Below, piece after piece: positions 26,340 to 35,219 of a stretch of DNA of 64,000 bases. The DNA is from Lachnospira sp963590775 (lineage in GTDB: Bacteria > Bacillota > Clostridia > Lachnospirales > Lachnospiraceae). Under the pieces are notes generated by a model that was not told where the DNA came from, made no database searches, and worked only from the letters and a program-made list of their open reading frames with translations. Location: positions 1-64,000 of the forward strand of contig CAVAPS010000010.1 of the NCBI GenBank assembly GCA_963590775.1, written 5' to 3'. The first letter of the stretch is position 1. Each line of letters opens with the position of its first letter. A program made the position numbers and the translations under genes.

Positions 26340-28081
26340 TATGCTACACCCCCTTCTGAATCAGCTTTCTTAAACTGTGATTCATATATTTCCTTATAAA
26401 CCTCACAATTTGCAAGAAGTTCGTCATGTGTTCCCATTCCTGCAACCTGTCCGTCATCTAATACAATTATAAGGTCAGCATACATAAGTGATGCTGCTCT
26501 CTGCGAAACTATGAATACCGTAGGCGAATTCTTCATTCCCCTTATTGCTTTTCTAAGTGCTGCATCAGTTGCAAAGTCAAGGGCTGATGCACTGTCATCA
26601 AGAATAAGCACATCAGGCTTTCTTACGATTGCCCTTGCAATAGTAAGTCTCTGTCTCTGTCCACCTGAAAGGTTCTTACCGCCCTGCTCAACAGGATAGT
26701 CAAGACGACCTTCCTTAGAATCCACGAATTCCTTAGACTGGGAAATCTCAAGTGCTTCATCTATCTGTTCATCAGTAGCACCTTTCTTTCCCATCCACAT
26801 ATTCTCTCTTATAGTACCTTTGAAAAGTACCGCTTTCTGCATAACGATACCGACCTTATTTCTTAAAGTCTCAATATCGTAGTCTTTAACATTGACACCA
26901 TCTACAAGTACTTCGCCCTGTGTAGCGTCGTACAGTCTTGGAATAAGATTAACAAGACTTGATTTCCCTGAACCGGTACCACCGATAACACCGATTGTCT
27001 GTCCCTTCATAGCCTTGAAATTAATTCCTTCAACTGAAGGTGCGCCTGAACCGCTGTAGGTAAGTGAAACATTTTTAAATTCAACGCTTGGCTGCTCTTC
27101 CTTAGCTGCAACCTCCTTGACGCTTCCATCTGCCATTCCAGATGTTACCTCGAATACAGACTCAATTCTTCCTGCACATGCAAGTGCCTTAGTTATTGTG
27201 ATAATAAGGTTGGCAAGCTTGATAAGCTCAACTAATATCTGTGACATGTAGTTGTAAAGGGCAACAACCTGTCCCTGTGTAAGAGCACCGGCGTTAACTC
27301 TTATCGCACCAATCCAGATAAGTGCAATAATTGATACATTTACAACAACATAAGTAAGTGGATTCATAAGTCCTGATATCTTACCAACGAATTTCTGTAA
27401 TCTGTTAAGGCTTTCGTTATCTTTCTTGAAACGCTTAACCTCGTCCTGTTCCTTATTGAAAGCTCTGATAACTCTTACACCTGTAAGGTTTTCTCTTGTT
27501 ATTCCAAGAATCTTATCAAGACCTGCTTGTACATTCTTGTACATAGGTCTTGTTGTGAGCATGATACCGAATACGATAAGTGCCAGAACCGGGATTGCTG
27601 CAACGAATACAAGCACTGCCTTCACATCAATTGTGAATGCCATAACCATCGCACCAAATACGATAAATGGTGAACGAAGGAAAAGTCTTAAAACCAGATT
27701 GATACCGTTCTGTATCTGGTTGATATCACTTGTCATTCTTGTTACAAGTGTTGATGTACCAAGTGTATCCATCTCTGTGAATGAGAATGTCTGGATATGT
27801 GCAAATAAGCTGTGTCTTAATCCTGTTGCGGCTCCAACGGCAGCCTTGGCACTGAAATACTGTGCTGTGATGGCACATACAAGCCCGATAACCGCAAGAA
27901 GTATAAGCATAAGACACATCTGCATAATGTATCCTTTATCCCCATTGGCAATACCCTTATCGATAACCGATGATACTACCAGCGGCACAAACAGCTCGAA
28001 TATTGCTTCGAGCATCTTAAAAAGTGGTGCGAAAAAACATTCCTTTTTGTAATCCTTAAGGAATCTCATAATCATTTTCAT
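26339..28081 (-). CDS. ABC exporter half-transporter (degenerate-site subunit)
   Basis: A 580-residue half transporter with six transmembrane helices followed by an ATPase domain. Walker A is GGTGSGKSS and the signature is LSGGQRQRL, but the Walker B glutamate is replaced (VLILDDSASALD) and the H-loop histidine is glutamine (VSQRAAS). These changes are the hallmark of the degenerate ATP site of heterodimeric exporters, in which only one site hydrolyses ATP. The partner is encoded immediately downstream. Confidence 0.92.
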   Translation of the reverse strand: MKMIMRFLKDYKKECFFAPLFKMLEAIFELFVPLVVSSVIDKGIANGDKGYIMQMCLMLILLAVIGLVCAITAQYFSAKAAVGAATGLRHSLFAHIQTFSFTEMDTLGTSTLVTRMTSDINQIQNGINLVLRLFLRSPFIVFGAMVMAFTIDVKAVLVFVAAIPVLALIVFGIMLTTRPMYKNVQAGLDKILGITRENLTGVRVIRAFNKEQDEVKRFKKDNESLNRLQKFVGKISGLMNPLTYVVVNVSIIALIWIGAIRVNAGALTQGQVVALYNYMSQILVELIKLANLIITITKALACAGRIESVFEVTSGMADGSVKEVAAKEEQPSVEFKNVSLTYSGSGAPSVEGINFKAMKGQTIGVIGGTGSGKSSLVNLIPRLYDATQGEVLVDGVNVKDYDIETLRNKVGIVMQKAVLFKGTIRENMWMGKKGATDEQIDEALEISQSKEFVDSKEGRLDYPVEQGGKNLSGGQRQRLTIARAIVRKPDVLILDDSASALDFATDAALRKAIRGMKNSPTVFIVSQRAASLMYADLIIVLDDGQVAGMGTHDELLANCEVYKEIYESQFKKADSEGGVA

Positions 28082-28097
28082 AAGAAAACTTCCTCCA

Positions 28098-29270
28098 TTA
28101 ATTCAGTAACACTAGAGCGTCCATAAGAAATTCATAAGAATAACATCTCTTCGTGCCAAAGTATTCTCTATAAGCCTCATAATTGTAATATGAATGTTCA
28201 AACTGTCTTGAATACAAATGTGCTATATCAACGCGCATTGTAAAAACAGGTGTGCAGCCGGACGCCCTGTTAGCTGCTGCCATTATATCCACGGCAAGTA
28301 TGCCGATAACCGCATTCTTGGCTTTTAACAGGACATCATAATCATTAACTGCATCAAGCATATATCTATATACATAGTACATTGCAAGCTGCTCATATTC
28401 ATGTGCAAATGCTTCACTTCCTGCATGGTAATCTTTCATTACCGCTGAAAGCTCGCCATCATCCTTCAGTCCGTCAAGGAACTGTCTTACCCTCGCAACA
28501 TGAATATTCCAGTCTGGATTGATTACCTCCATTCCTTTGAAATCATCAAAGAAATGCTGCAGACCTTTTATCAACCTTGTGCCATGTGACGCTATTCCTC
28601 TGCTCTTTAGCTTAGCCAGAAGATTCTCTCTGTAATCCAGTCCACAGAACCGCTTTACAACACCAGCTATAAGCTCGTCCCTCTCAGCGTCAAGGTGTTT
28701 CTGGATACGCTTTGCATAATCAAGATACAATGCCAGTCTCTCAAATATATTTATATCCCTGTCTGATATTATACCGAAAGCCACTATTCTTGCCTGTCTA
28801 AGCTGCATATATGTATATGCAGCTATATCGTTAGGCTCTGGCATAATACTGCTGTCCTCCACCGTATCAAAAGTAAGTTCATCCTTATAAGAAAACATCA
28901 ACTCACCAGCCGTCTTACACGATGGTGCTATACCAATCTCTCTTATATTACCGTAATCGTTAATAAATCTCGGGAACTCCGCACATGTCTCACACAGCTT
29001 GTCCTCACCAAGTTCTATATACAGATCACACAGGTTATCATCATTAAGGAAAGGACAACGTCCTCCTTCTTTCAGTGTAAATGTACATTCCCCATCCTGC
29101 GACGGCACCATCACACTTTTCAGGCGTTTTCCAAAAGCACCTTTGACTGTTTTATAATATTTATAAGAATCCTTATCGACATCAACGTCCCAGCCCGCAC
29201 AGCATGTATCTGTACATGCTCCTGCAATGCACCGGAAATCCTTATAATAATGTGGTGTCATTACCTTCAT
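28098..29270 (-). CDS. FliB-family lysine N-methylase
   Basis: A 390-residue protein with the FliB cysteine signature near its N-terminus (CIAGACTDTCCAGWDV) and a second cluster (CDLYIELGEDKLCETCAEF). Salmonella FliB methylates surface lysines of flagellin by an iron-sulfur-dependent methyl transfer. No flagellin or flagellar gene is in this window, so the target is unproven. The ATG at 29270 is preceded by GGGAGAG; the extension to 29366 reads through the end of the neighbouring gene. It sits between a small membrane protein and an exporter pair in a close-packed run. Confidence 0.85.
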   Translation of the reverse strand: MKVMTPHYYKDFRCIAGACTDTCCAGWDVDVDKDSYKYYKTVKGAFGKRLKSVMVPSQDGECTFTLKEGGRCPFLNDDNLCDLYIELGEDKLCETCAEFPRFINDYGNIREIGIAPSCKTAGELMFSYKDELTFDTVEDSSIMPEPNDIAAYTYMQLRQARIVAFGIISDRDINIFERLALYLDYAKRIQKHLDAERDELIAGVVKRFCGLDYRENLLAKLKSRGIASHGTRLIKGLQHFFDDFKGMEVINPDWNIHVARVRQFLDGLKDDGELSAVMKDYHAGSEAFAHEYEQLAMYYVYRYMLDAVNDYDVLLKAKNAVIGILAVDIMAAANRASGCTPVFTMRVDIAHLYSRQFEHSYYNYEAYREYFGTKRCYSYEFLMDALVLLN

Positions 29271-29366
29271 TTTATTCTCTCCCACATGTAAACCAGTATA
29301 TTTCGCACATTTTATTAACTGCGCAAAAATTGTCTGCCACACCAGACTTAGGTGCAGCAGACACAT

Positions 29367-29900
29367 TTACATGTACATATTATTATAATTACTGTTCTTT
29401 TTCTTGTCTACAATATACTTGTATGTTGTTACACATGCAAGGACTATCATAAGCACCTCTGCCACCATATAAGCATAGAACAGATATGGCTGTCTTAATG
29501 CTGACACAAGAAGCGGCGAACTCATCGCAAAATCATACATTCCTGTATCACCGATATATTTAGACATAACAACTGTACCCATGATTGTTATATTAGGAAA
29601 AGACATATTGCCAAGCACAAGTGCCACAATCAGCACCGTGTTGCGTATCAGAAAAAATGTCCTGCTCACCTTAGGCTTACTGAGGCAGCTCATGACAATG
29701 CTTCCGATTATACATATAAGAAATATAAGAAACATCATATACATCTCTGAAGCTGCCAATGCAGATACTTCTATCGTCGCACTTGCATATCCTGTAAGCA
29801 GTGCAAAGAACCCAAATATAGAGCGGCCACCCACAACACATGCCGCCAGAACAAATAATAATTGTAATAAATTTCGTCTGTTTAGCTTCCTGTTATCCAT
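29367..29900 (-). CDS. Membrane protein of unknown function
   Basis: A 177-residue protein with about five transmembrane helices (near residues 13-32, 53-72, 80-98, 126-144 and 140-160; the last two boundaries are unclear) and a basic, Asn/Tyr-rich C-terminus. No domain is recognised. It starts the tightly spaced minus-strand run that continues into the FliB-type methylase and ABC exporters. Confidence 0.7.
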   Translation of the reverse strand: MDNRKLNRRNLLQLLFVLAACVVGGRSIFGFFALLTGYASATIEVSALAASEMYMMFLIFLICIIGSIVMSCLSKPKVSRTFFLIRNTVLIVALVLGNMSFPNITIMGTVVMSKYIGDTGMYDFAMSSPLLVSALRQPYLFYAYMVAEVLMIVLACVTTYKYIVDKKKNSNYNNMYM

Positions 29901-29952
29901 AATTCCTCCATTTGTATTATTATCGCAATTATGGAGGGAGATTTCAAGTGAT

Positions 29953-30669
29953 TTATATAAACTTACTCCGCCACTTTATTGCCTCATCACGGTATGCGAT
30001 TGCAGTTTCCATAAGTTCGTTATACTGTGCCTTAACACTTTCTATTGTTGCCTCAAGCTGGCTTATTGTCTGCATTGCCTGTCTGTTTTCCTGCATATAT
30101 GTATTAAGCTGGTTTTCGTACTCTGATATCTTCTGCTCATTCTGCATAAGTCTGCCTGAATCCTGACATTGTATGAACTGTCCTTCTGCTGTTATCTCAT
30201 AGAAGCTGTCCACATATAAGAACACTTTCCCCTGAATTCCAAATACTTCATACATATCAACATTTTCACAATCTGCAGGAATATTAAGACTGGTGCCGTT
30301 TTCCAATGGGTAGACTGCGCGCAGTGACAGTCTGTCCGTGAGCGGGTTAGTCACCATGTAAAAAAGCATCAGCCTGTCGTTATTTACTACAAGCTGCGGA
30401 CAGTGCATATCCGGATTCTCGCTGCTTTTTACATGGAAAAGTGCTTCGTTATTCATCACATTTTTAACAAGAATATCTCCGTTCTGGTTCTGATATGCAT
30501 AATATATTGTGTCTCCAAGCACTATATCTGAAAGTCCGTCAAGGAAATCGGACGCGAGCATTATCGGGCGCTCTATCCCGTCTATGTACGCTGTTCTCAA
30601 AAATATATATCGTGATATGCTATAAATTATAAGCCGTCTGTCGTTGCCGGCTGTGTATACATTTGCCAT
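29953..30669 (-). CDS. Unrecognised protein with beta-rich N-terminus and C-terminal coiled coil
   Basis: A 238-residue protein without signal peptide or membrane helix. Residues 1-165 look like repeated short beta strands (for example LIIYSISRYIFLR, DTIYYAYQNQNGD, RLMLFYMVTNP), possibly a beta-propeller-like fold. Residues about 172-228 are a strong coiled coil with regular hydrophobic heptads (MQTISQLEATIESV). A GGGAG ribosome site precedes the ATG. It is transcribed divergently from the Cys-rich gene at 30761, with 91 bases between them. No function is inferred. Confidence 0.75.
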   Translation of the reverse strand: MANVYTAGNDRRLIIYSISRYIFLRTAYIDGIERPIMLASDFLDGLSDIVLGDTIYYAYQNQNGDILVKNVMNNEALFHVKSSENPDMHCPQLVVNNDRLMLFYMVTNPLTDRLSLRAVYPLENGTSLNIPADCENVDMYEVFGIQGKVFLYVDSFYEITAEGQFIQCQDSGRLMQNEQKISEYENQLNTYMQENRQAMQTISQLEATIESVKAQYNELMETAIAYRDEAIKWRSKFI

Positions 30670-30760
30670 AAAAGGACACTCCCGTTTTTATACTATTATA
30701 TGGTCACGCGAATGTGGTTAGAACATATAATGTAGTAAAGAAACCAAGAAGGAAAAGATA

Positions 30761-31762
30761 ATGGCTAAATGTAAATGCAGCAAATGTGGTTCTACCCGCA
30801 TCGTAAGCAATATTGTGCAGAACATGCCTAATGGCTGCTTTGATGTGTGCACGAACCCGATATGCGGTTCACCCGATGAACTCAGTATTCTCGCCCCTCT
30901 TATCTATGATGAGATAGGTATCAATCTGTGTACCACATTCGCTGTCGGCACAGATATTTCAACGACTTATCCAACAGCTACCAACGCATCAGTCAGTGTT
31001 ATAGATATAGCCTACACTTATGGTGATGGAAATGTTGTAATCACCCAGATAGCCGGAAGACCTAACTGCTACTCTGTGACGCTTACCAACCTTACTGTAA
31101 CATTTGCAGTAACGCTTTATGATGAGTCATGCAGGGCATTGGCAACTCTCACGCCAACAGCAGTCTACCTTCCCAGCTCAACTACTGCTGCAACCTATGA
31201 TGAAGACACCAACCCAGCCTCTGTCACACTTGAAATATTTGCTCCTTATGGAGTTTCATACAATTCAGACAACGCAACACCTCCTGTTTACACGCCTGCA
31301 CTTAACAGCATAGGTTTCTTATCAACTGACAATGTTGTAACCCAGGGACTCAATCTTTATGCAATTCCTAAGCTTTTAGGTCTTGATACTACAGACGATG
31401 AAGTTACTGTAGGACTCACCCTCATCTTACAGAGCCTCTACTTCTGTGGCTACCGCGTAACAAGCGCCGGTAGAATCTCAACTCCTAAGGGCAGCATTGT
31501 TTCTGGTGAGGAATCTGACTGCATCAAGTTCGTATGCGGCAACCTCTTAGACAGAGCCATCAAACCTCTTGATTTAAGCCCTCCTTCATGCGAAGGCAAC
31601 TTAAAGAAGGACTGCAAGATACCTTGCATGAATGACTGCACCGACACTCTTAACACTAACAGCACAGCCTGCCAGAATGCTGCTAACAACAGCAACGGCA
31701 GCCAGAATTCCTCTGGTGCATGCACCGGACCTTGCAATGGCTTATGCAGCAGCATTAACTGA
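30761..31762 (+). CDS. Unrecognised protein with cysteine-rich ends and Thr/Ser-rich core
   Basis: A 333-residue protein with no signal peptide. The first ~40 residues hold seven cysteines (CKCSKCGST, then NGCFDVCTNPICG), suggesting a zinc or disulfide knuckle. The last ~60 residues hold about ten more (CKIPCMNDCTD, CTGPCNGLC). The middle (50-260) is rich in Thr, Ser, Val and Ala, with beta-strand character and few Cys. The arrangement recalls self-assembling coat or surface-layer proteins, but I do not recognise a family. Codon use is richer in C-ending codons (AAC, ACC, GCC) than its neighbours, compatible with high expression or recent transfer. It is followed by a long hairpin at 31776-31808. 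Confidence 0.7.
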   Translation: MAKCKCSKCGSTRIVSNIVQNMPNGCFDVCTNPICGSPDELSILAPLIYDEIGINLCTTFAVGTDISTTYPTATNASVSVIDIAYTYGDGNVVITQIAGRPNCYSVTLTNLTVTFAVTLYDESCRALATLTPTAVYLPSSTTAATYDEDTNPASVTLEIFAPYGVSYNSDNATPPVYTPALNSIGFLSTDNVVTQGLNLYAIPKLLGLDTTDDEVTVGLTLILQSLYFCGYRVTSAGRISTPKGSIVSGEESDCIKFVCGNLLDRAIKPLDLSPPSCEGNLKKDCKIPCMNDCTDTLNTNSTACQNAANNSNGSQNSSGACTGPCNGLCSSIN

Positions 31763-31775
31763 TAACCTCTATCCG

Positions 31776-31808
31776 TGGGAACAGACGCCTGCTTGGCGGC
31801 TGTTCCCA
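31776..31808 (+). terminator. Hairpin after the Cys-rich gene, probable terminator
   Basis: A 14-bp stem with one mismatch joins GGGAACAGACGCC to GGCGGCTGTTCCC, with a 5-base loop. The following sequence is only moderately T-rich, so termination efficiency is uncertain. Confidence 0.6.
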
Positions 31809-31911
31809 TGTACATACTTATTTCTTTTGGACTTCCTCCGTAGCTTCCTCTGCTTCAACATCCAATCCCAATCTGCACGCTCCGCAATTTCTTTCATTAC
31901 GAATATTTTAA

Positions 31912-31941
31912 TTGCTAATCTCCCTACTATGCGTGTATAAT
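31912..31941 (+). promoter_or_regulatory. Promoter for the amino-acid ABC transporter operon
   Basis: TTGCTA (31912-31917), an 18-base spacer and a perfect TATAAT (31936-31941). The start codon is at 32006, giving a ~58-base leader that contains the inverted repeat GTGTATA...TATACAC. Confidence 0.6.
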
Positions 31942-32005
31942 TAATGAAATATATTATATTGAACTGTTGTATACACACCTCAGTTCGCATGGAAAGGAGC
32001 TACTA

Positions 32006-33526
32006 ATGAATTTTAAAAAGAACAGGTCGAGATTCCTCCTGGTTTTTGCGACCCTTACTCTTTTATTCTCTTCTGTTCTTCTTACTTCATGTCAGGGCAA
32101 GAAGATTAAGAACACTGTTTTCTCTGTGGATGATCTTGCAGGCAAGACTATCGGTGTTCAGTTAGGAACAACTGGTGATACTCTCGTAAGTGATTACGAA
32201 GCTGACGGTTCTGGCACAACCGTATCAAGATATAATAAAGGTACTGACGCTATTCAGGCTTTAAAGCAGGGCAAAGCTGATGCGGTAGTTATTGATGAAC
32301 AGCCTGCCTCAGCATTTGTTAAAGCCAATCCTGACCTAACAATTCTTGATGAAGAATTTGCTAATGAGGATTATGCCATCTGTGTTGCCAAGGGAAGCTC
32401 CCTTACTGCAAAGCTCAACGAGGCTATCGAAGTGCTTATGGCAAACGGAACTATCCAGACAATTCTTGATGATTATGTTGGTGATAATGCCACATTTTCA
32501 GGATATCAGTCACCCGACGGAGTAAGCCGTACCAACGGAACTCTTGTTATGGCTACAAATGCTTACTTTAAGCCATATGAATACTATGACGGTGGAAAAA
32601 TTACCGGTATTGACGCTAATATCGCACAGGCAATTGCTGATTACCTCGGCATGAATTTAAAGATTGAAGATATGGAATTTGATTCAATTATCACTGCTGT
32701 ATCTTCTGGCAAGGCTGATTTCGGTATGGCTGGCATGACTGTTACTGATGAACGTAAGAAAAATATCGATTTCACAACTACTTACACAACCTCTAAGCAG
32801 GTAATTGTTGTAAGGGATGATAATGCTTCTTCAACAAATGTTAATCTTGCTGAAAAATTTAAAACTGATTTCCTTACAGATTCAAGATACACATACATTT
32901 TTAAGGGATTGCTGAACACTATAATCATTGCATTTTTTGCAGCACTTATGGGTGTTATTATCGGCTTCCTTGTTGCAGTTATCCGCTCTACCTATGATAA
33001 AACCGGACATCTGTGGTTTCCTAACCTCATTTGCAACATTTATCTTACTGTAATCAGAGGAACGCCAACAATGGTGCAGTTGCTTATTATTTATTACATA
33101 ATATTTGGCTCTGTACAGATAGATAAACTTTTTGTTGCCATACTGGCATTCGGATTTAATTCCGGTGCTTATGTTGCCGAGATTTTCCGTTCAGGTATCA
33201 TGTCTATTGATAATGGACAGTTTGAAGCTGCAAGAAGTCTTGGACTTTCACACAGGACAACCATGATGTGTGTAATTCTTCCTCAGGCATTTAAAAATGT
33301 ACTTCCTGCTCTTGCCAACGAGTACATTGTTCTGCTGAAGGAAACATCAATCAGTGGTTACATCGGTCTTACCGACCTTACAAGAGGCGGCGATATAATC
33401 CGAAGCATTACATATGATCCACTGCTTCCACTTATCGGTGTAGCACTTGTTTATCTTATTATGGTAAGAGGTCTGTCAAGACTTGTTAAGAAGCTTGAGA
33501 GGAGGTTAAGAAGCAATGAACGATAA
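32006..33526 (+). CDS. Amino-acid ABC transporter: permuted binding domain fused to permease
   Basis: A lipoprotein-anchored binding domain fused to a polar-amino-acid permease, for import of an amino acid. Signal peptide with lipobox LLTSC (Cys29). Residues 38-160 (VDDLAGKTIGVQLGTTGD ... TIQTILDDYVG) correspond to the second lobe and C-terminal helices of family 3 solute-binding proteins; residues 177-270 (GTLVMATNAYFKPYEYYDG ... DFTTTYTTSKQVIVV) correspond to the first lobe. That is the reverse of the usual order, so the domain looks circularly permuted. The permease (about 295-500) has the EAA-type loop (FEAARSLGLSHRT) and ends in a charged tail. ATG 32006 follows GGAAAGGAG. It overlaps the ATPase gene by 11 bases. 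Confidence 0.9.
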   Translation: MNFKKNRSRFLLVFATLTLLFSSVLLTSCQGKKIKNTVFSVDDLAGKTIGVQLGTTGDTLVSDYEADGSGTTVSRYNKGTDAIQALKQGKADAVVIDEQPASAFVKANPDLTILDEEFANEDYAICVAKGSSLTAKLNEAIEVLMANGTIQTILDDYVGDNATFSGYQSPDGVSRTNGTLVMATNAYFKPYEYYDGGKITGIDANIAQAIADYLGMNLKIEDMEFDSIITAVSSGKADFGMAGMTVTDERKKNIDFTTTYTTSKQVIVVRDDNASSTNVNLAEKFKTDFLTDSRYTYIFKGLLNTIIIAFFAALMGVIIGFLVAVIRSTYDKTGHLWFPNLICNIYLTVIRGTPTMVQLLIIYYIIFGSVQIDKLFVAILAFGFNSGAYVAEIFRSGIMSIDNGQFEAARSLGLSHRTTMMCVILPQAFKNVLPALANEYIVLLKETSISGYIGLTDLTRGGDIIRSITYDPLLPLIGVALVYLIMVRGLSRLVKKLERRLRSNER

Positions 33527-34262
33527 TGCTAACGAAATCATACTTGAAGTTAAAGATTTGAAGAAATCTTTTGGCGACCATGTTGTATTAGAATCAATCA
33601 ACACAACAATCCGCAAAGGAGAGGTTATTGCAATTATCGGACCATCTGGCTGCGGTAAATCAACATTTTTACGTTCCCTTAACCTTCTTGAAACTCCAAC
33701 AGAAGGTCATGTATTATTCCACAATCATGATCTTACTGATAAGAGTGTAAATGTGGATGAATTAAGAGAAAAGATTGGAATGGTATTCCAGCATTTTAAC
33801 CTTTTCCCTAATATGACTATAAGAAAAAATATCACTCTTGCCCCTACTAAGTTAGGACTTATGAGCAAGGGAGAGGCTGACAAGAAGGCTGATGAACTTC
33901 TTGCAAGAGTAGGTCTTTCTGACAAAGCAGAGGCTTATCCTAACCAGTTAAGCGGTGGTCAGAAGCAGAGAGTTGCAATCGCAAGAGCGCTCGCAATGAA
34001 TCCTGAGATAATGCTTTTCGACGAGCCAACATCAGCACTCGACCCTGAAATGGTTGGCGAAGTTCTCGCAATCATGAAAGAGCTTGTTGCATCAGGAATG
34101 ACAATGATTGTCGTAACTCATGAAATGGGATTCGCAAAAGAAGTTGCCAACAGATGTATGTTCTTCTACGATGGCGTCATCAATGAAGAGGGTTCACCTG
34201 AGGAGTTCTTTGGAAATCCTAAGAGTGAGAGATTGAAGGATTTCTTGTCGAAGGTGCTTTAA
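33516..34262 (+). CDS. Amino-acid ABC transporter ATP-binding protein (GlnQ-type)
   Basis: A 248-residue importer ATPase that pairs with the fused binding-protein/permease just upstream, with overlapping reading frames. Walker A GPSGCGKST, Q-loop MVFQHFNLFPNMT, signature LSGGQKQR, Walker B MLFDEPTSALDPE and H-loop VTHEMGFAKEV are typical of the polar amino-acid (GlnQ/HisP/TcyN) subfamily. The exact substrate cannot be read from the sequence. Confidence 0.95.
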   Translation: MNDNANEIILEVKDLKKSFGDHVVLESINTTIRKGEVIAIIGPSGCGKSTFLRSLNLLETPTEGHVLFHNHDLTDKSVNVDELREKIGMVFQHFNLFPNMTIRKNITLAPTKLGLMSKGEADKKADELLARVGLSDKAEAYPNQLSGGQKQRVAIARALAMNPEIMLFDEPTSALDPEMVGEVLAIMKELVASGMTMIVVTHEMGFAKEVANRCMFFYDGVINEEGSPEEFFGNPKSERLKDFLSKVL

Positions 34263-34454
34263 TTAATACGGGAGTAGGCATTGAGATAGGCAGATATTAT
34301 ACAAGCCCTCATGGATGCCTGCACCTAGTGTAAGTAAATGCCGCAATCTGCTAAAGGTTGTGGCATTTAGTTTCACTAGGCATAGGAATCCTGAGGGCAG
34401 ATGCCTAAGGACGCTGCACGTCCTCCCACGGCGCACTGTACGGCGTCCGTACTA
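34263..34454. other. Non-coding region with large nested hairpin
   Basis: Lies between convergent glnQ-type and truA genes and contains no reading frame of note. A long imperfect hairpin spans 34305-34398: GCCCTCA/TGAGGGC at the base, GGAT/ATCC and CCT/AGG above it, CCTAGTG/CACTAGG, then AAATGCCGCAA/TTGTGGCATTT around an 11-base loop. A second stem GGACG/CGTCC lies at 34409-34423, and GGACGC (34409-34414) could alternatively pair with GCGTCC (34443-34448). There is no T tract, so it is not an ordinary terminator. Confidence 0.6.
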
Positions 34455-35204
34455 CTAAGCCTCCTTCGAGTAGTCAACCTTCAAAAGACACAGTCCCTTC
34501 GCCGGCGCAGTTGCACCTGCAAGGCTTCTGTTGCGTGCCTCTAAAAGCTCATACATGCTCTCCGGTGTTCTCTTTCCCTGTCCTACTTCAAGAAGTGTAC
34601 CACTTAATATTCTTACCATATACTGTAAGAATCCGCTTCCATGATAAGTCAGATTAAGAAATGACCCCTTTAAAGATACATCTATTGAATAAATCTCACG
34701 GACGGTAGATTTCTTCATCTTGGGATTACCACAAAATGATGCAAAATCATGTTCTCCAACAAGTATGTCTGCTGCCTTCTTAATGGCTTCAATATCTAAC
34801 TTTCCATCAATTATATTGACATATTTTCTGTTAAATACAGGCTTCTTATCTCCAACATAACATGTATAACAGTATGTTTTTCCCTGTGCATTATAACGGC
34901 TGTGGAATCGGTCAGAAGCAACACGGACCGCCTGTACACAGATGTCCTCTGGAAGATATCTGTTCATGTAATCACATATCTCATCTTCCTTCATCTTAGT
35001 TTCCATATGTGCATTGGCAACCATTCCCTTTGCATGTACTCCGGCATCTGTCCTTCCTGCGCCTATAACCTCAACTTCCGTTCCTATCATGGCAGAAAGT
35101 ACTGATTCCAACTTGCCCTGAATTGTCATATCTGTAGTAGGCTGATGTTCCCAGCCATAATATCTAGTTCCATCATAAGTTATTATCATCTTATAATTCT
35201 TCAT
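34455..35204 (-). CDS. truA: tRNA pseudouridine synthase A
   Basis: Isomerises uridines 38-40 in tRNA anticodon stems. The 249-residue protein begins ITYDGTRYYGWEHQP (family: YDGtxfxGWQ) and has the catalytic Asp in GAGRTDAGVHA. The C-terminal half has HDFASFCGNP and the conserved FLQYMVRILSGTLLEVGQG. ATG 35204 has GGAGA upstream; an in-frame ATG four codons earlier lacks one. It follows recQ by 15 bases. Confidence 0.95.
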   Translation of the reverse strand: MKNYKMIITYDGTRYYGWEHQPTTDMTIQGKLESVLSAMIGTEVEVIGAGRTDAGVHAKGMVANAHMETKMKEDEICDYMNRYLPEDICVQAVRVASDRFHSRYNAQGKTYCYTCYVGDKKPVFNRKYVNIIDGKLDIEAIKKAADILVGEHDFASFCGNPKMKKSTVREIYSIDVSLKGSFLNLTYHGSGFLQYMVRILSGTLLEVGQGKRTPESMYELLEARNRSLAGATAPAKGLCLLKVDYSKEA

Positions 35205-35219
35205 GCATATCTCCATTTC

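Noticed and set aside
24588..28081. Bacteriocin or RiPP export cluster around the ABC exporter pair and FliB-type protein
   Set aside because: Neither exporter has a C39 peptidase domain, no precursor-like small gene with a leader was found, and FliB-type proteins are not established RiPP enzymes.
30700..30735. Possible sporulation (sigma-K-like) promoters between the divergent unknown genes
   Set aside because: CATATAAT with an AC about 16 bases upstream can be found, but the matches are short and the region is AT-rich; a spore-coat role was therefore not claimed.
31769..31990. Minus-strand open frame of 73 codons between the Cys-rich gene and the ABC operon
   Set aside because: No ribosome site, covers a hairpin and the promoter of the ABC operon; likely chance.
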